Shown here: piece by piece, positions 6,175-6,582 of the stretch | Layout of the letters: each line of letters opens with the position of its first letter | Position numbering within the stretch: the stretch's first letter is position 1 | Assembly (NCBI GenBank): GCA_937907485.1 | Contig: CALESR010000159.1 | Location: 1 to 6,582, forward strand | Source: an uncultured Paracoccaceae bacterium | GTDB taxonomy: Bacteria; Pseudomonadota; Alphaproteobacteria; Rhodobacterales; Rhodobacteraceae | Direction: 5' to 3' | Length of the DNA: 6,582 nucleotides | Notes under the pieces: model-generated | Seen by the model: the letters and a program-made list of their open reading frames with translations, nothing else | Databases searched by the model: none | What the model was told of the DNA's origin: nothing | Translations under genes and position numbers: made by a program

Positions 6175-6582
6175 TCAGAAATCCTCCCATCCCTGCGGGT
6201 CCGGTGCACGGGCGAGAGACAGCCCCCCGGCAACGAAAGCGGGCTGAGGGCCAAGCCTGCGCGGGGTCGTATCGCGGGATAGCCTGACAGGCTCGGCGCT
6301 ACCCTTCGACATCCTGGACGGCGCGCTATGCGGGTCGACAACGGTATCGCGCTCGACTTTGAAGTGCGAGACGGTTTCGACGAGGGCAACCGCGTCCCTG
6401 GTCAGGCCTTCACTTGCAGCTGTCGTCTCTTCAAGGCGCGCGGCGTTTTGCTGTGTAGACTGGTCGAGTTGAATGACGGCGCTGTTGATTTCGACAAGGC
6501 TGGCCGATTGTTCGCGCGACGCGACAACGAAATCGGACACCAGAATCGAGATCTCGGACACCGAGCCAACAATCTGGCGCAA
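6175..6582 (-). CDS. Methyl-accepting chemotaxis protein, C-terminal end (5' truncated)
   Basis: The frame enters at the right edge and runs 135 residues to a TGA; sensing, membrane and hairpin-tip regions are outside the window. Residues 1-75 are the last part of the receptor's cytoplasmic coiled coil, with typical EQSASLVEINSAV (24-36), QLDQSTQQNAA, and then AARLEETTAA (47-56). The latter matches the consensus for receptor methylation sites (small-small-x-x-E/Q-E/Q-x-x-small-small), with E51/E52 as the likely modified pair. VETVSHFKV closes the helix. About 55 residues of flexible, Pro/Arg/Ser-rich linker follow, then the C-terminal pentapeptide GWEDF, of the x-W-x-x-F type (NWETF in E. coli Tar and Tsr) that tethers CheR and CheB. 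As first visible gene of the operon it is the likely substrate of CheR and CheD encoded downstream. Whether the receptor is transmembrane or cytoplasmic cannot be told. Confidence 0.96.
   Translation of the reverse strand: MRQIVGSVSEISILVSDFVVASREQSASLVEINSAVIQLDQSTQQNAARLEETTAASEGLTRDAVALVETVSHFKVERDTVVDPHSAPSRMSKGSAEPVRLSRDTTPRRLGPQPAFVAGGLSLARAPDPQGWEDF

Noticed and set aside
1..6582. Mobile elements, CRISPR arrays, tRNA or rRNA genes
   Set aside because: No transposase or integrase motifs, no spaced direct repeats and no tRNA- or rRNA-like segments were seen; nearly all sequence is accounted for by the chemotaxis genes.

Overview
The window is the 3' part of a single large chemotaxis operon on the minus strand, read from right to left, and it meets the tail of an unrelated sugar-alcohol gene on the plus strand. 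The DNA is fairly G+C-rich with G/C-biased third positions. The protein repertoire (STAS protein, CheD, two CheYs, a CheA with an extra domain between HPt and dimerisation regions, no CheB in the cluster) looks alphaproteobacterial, most likely Rhodobacterales. From memory, the order mcp-cheD-STAS-cheY-cheA-cheW-cheR-cheY resembles chemotaxis operon 1 of Rhodobacter (Cereibacter) sphaeroides; I could not check this by search.

Layout: 2-253 (+) is the C-terminal end of a mannitol/polyol dehydrogenase. 254-570 is a convergent intergenic gap with two candidate hairpins and no convincing gene. From there to the right edge every gene is on the minus strand. In transcription order they are: the C-terminal end of a methyl-accepting chemotaxis protein (MCP) with a WEDF-type tail; cheD; a small STAS-domain protein; a first cheY; cheA; cheW; cheR; a second cheY; and a 120-residue helical protein. 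Genes are tightly packed. Three junctions overlap (17, 1 and 4 bases), and the gaps elsewhere are 48, 6, 1, 21 and 9 bases, which suggests one transcript with much translational coupling. The operon promoter lies beyond the right edge.

Together the genes encode an almost complete signalling pathway. The receptor controls CheA through CheW, CheA phosphorylates the two CheYs, CheR methylates and CheD deamidates receptor glutamines or glutamates, and the last gene may remove phosphate from a CheY. The methylesterase CheB is missing and must be elsewhere if present.

The best candidate for something new is the last gene of the operon (571-933). It matches no family I can name with certainty, but it carries a D-x-x-x-Q motif in a predicted helix, like CheZ phosphatases and the CheZ-like CheT of Sinorhizobium. 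It also lies directly behind a cheY and in the same reading frame, and it ends in an acidic DVDLF tail similar to the end of CheD here.
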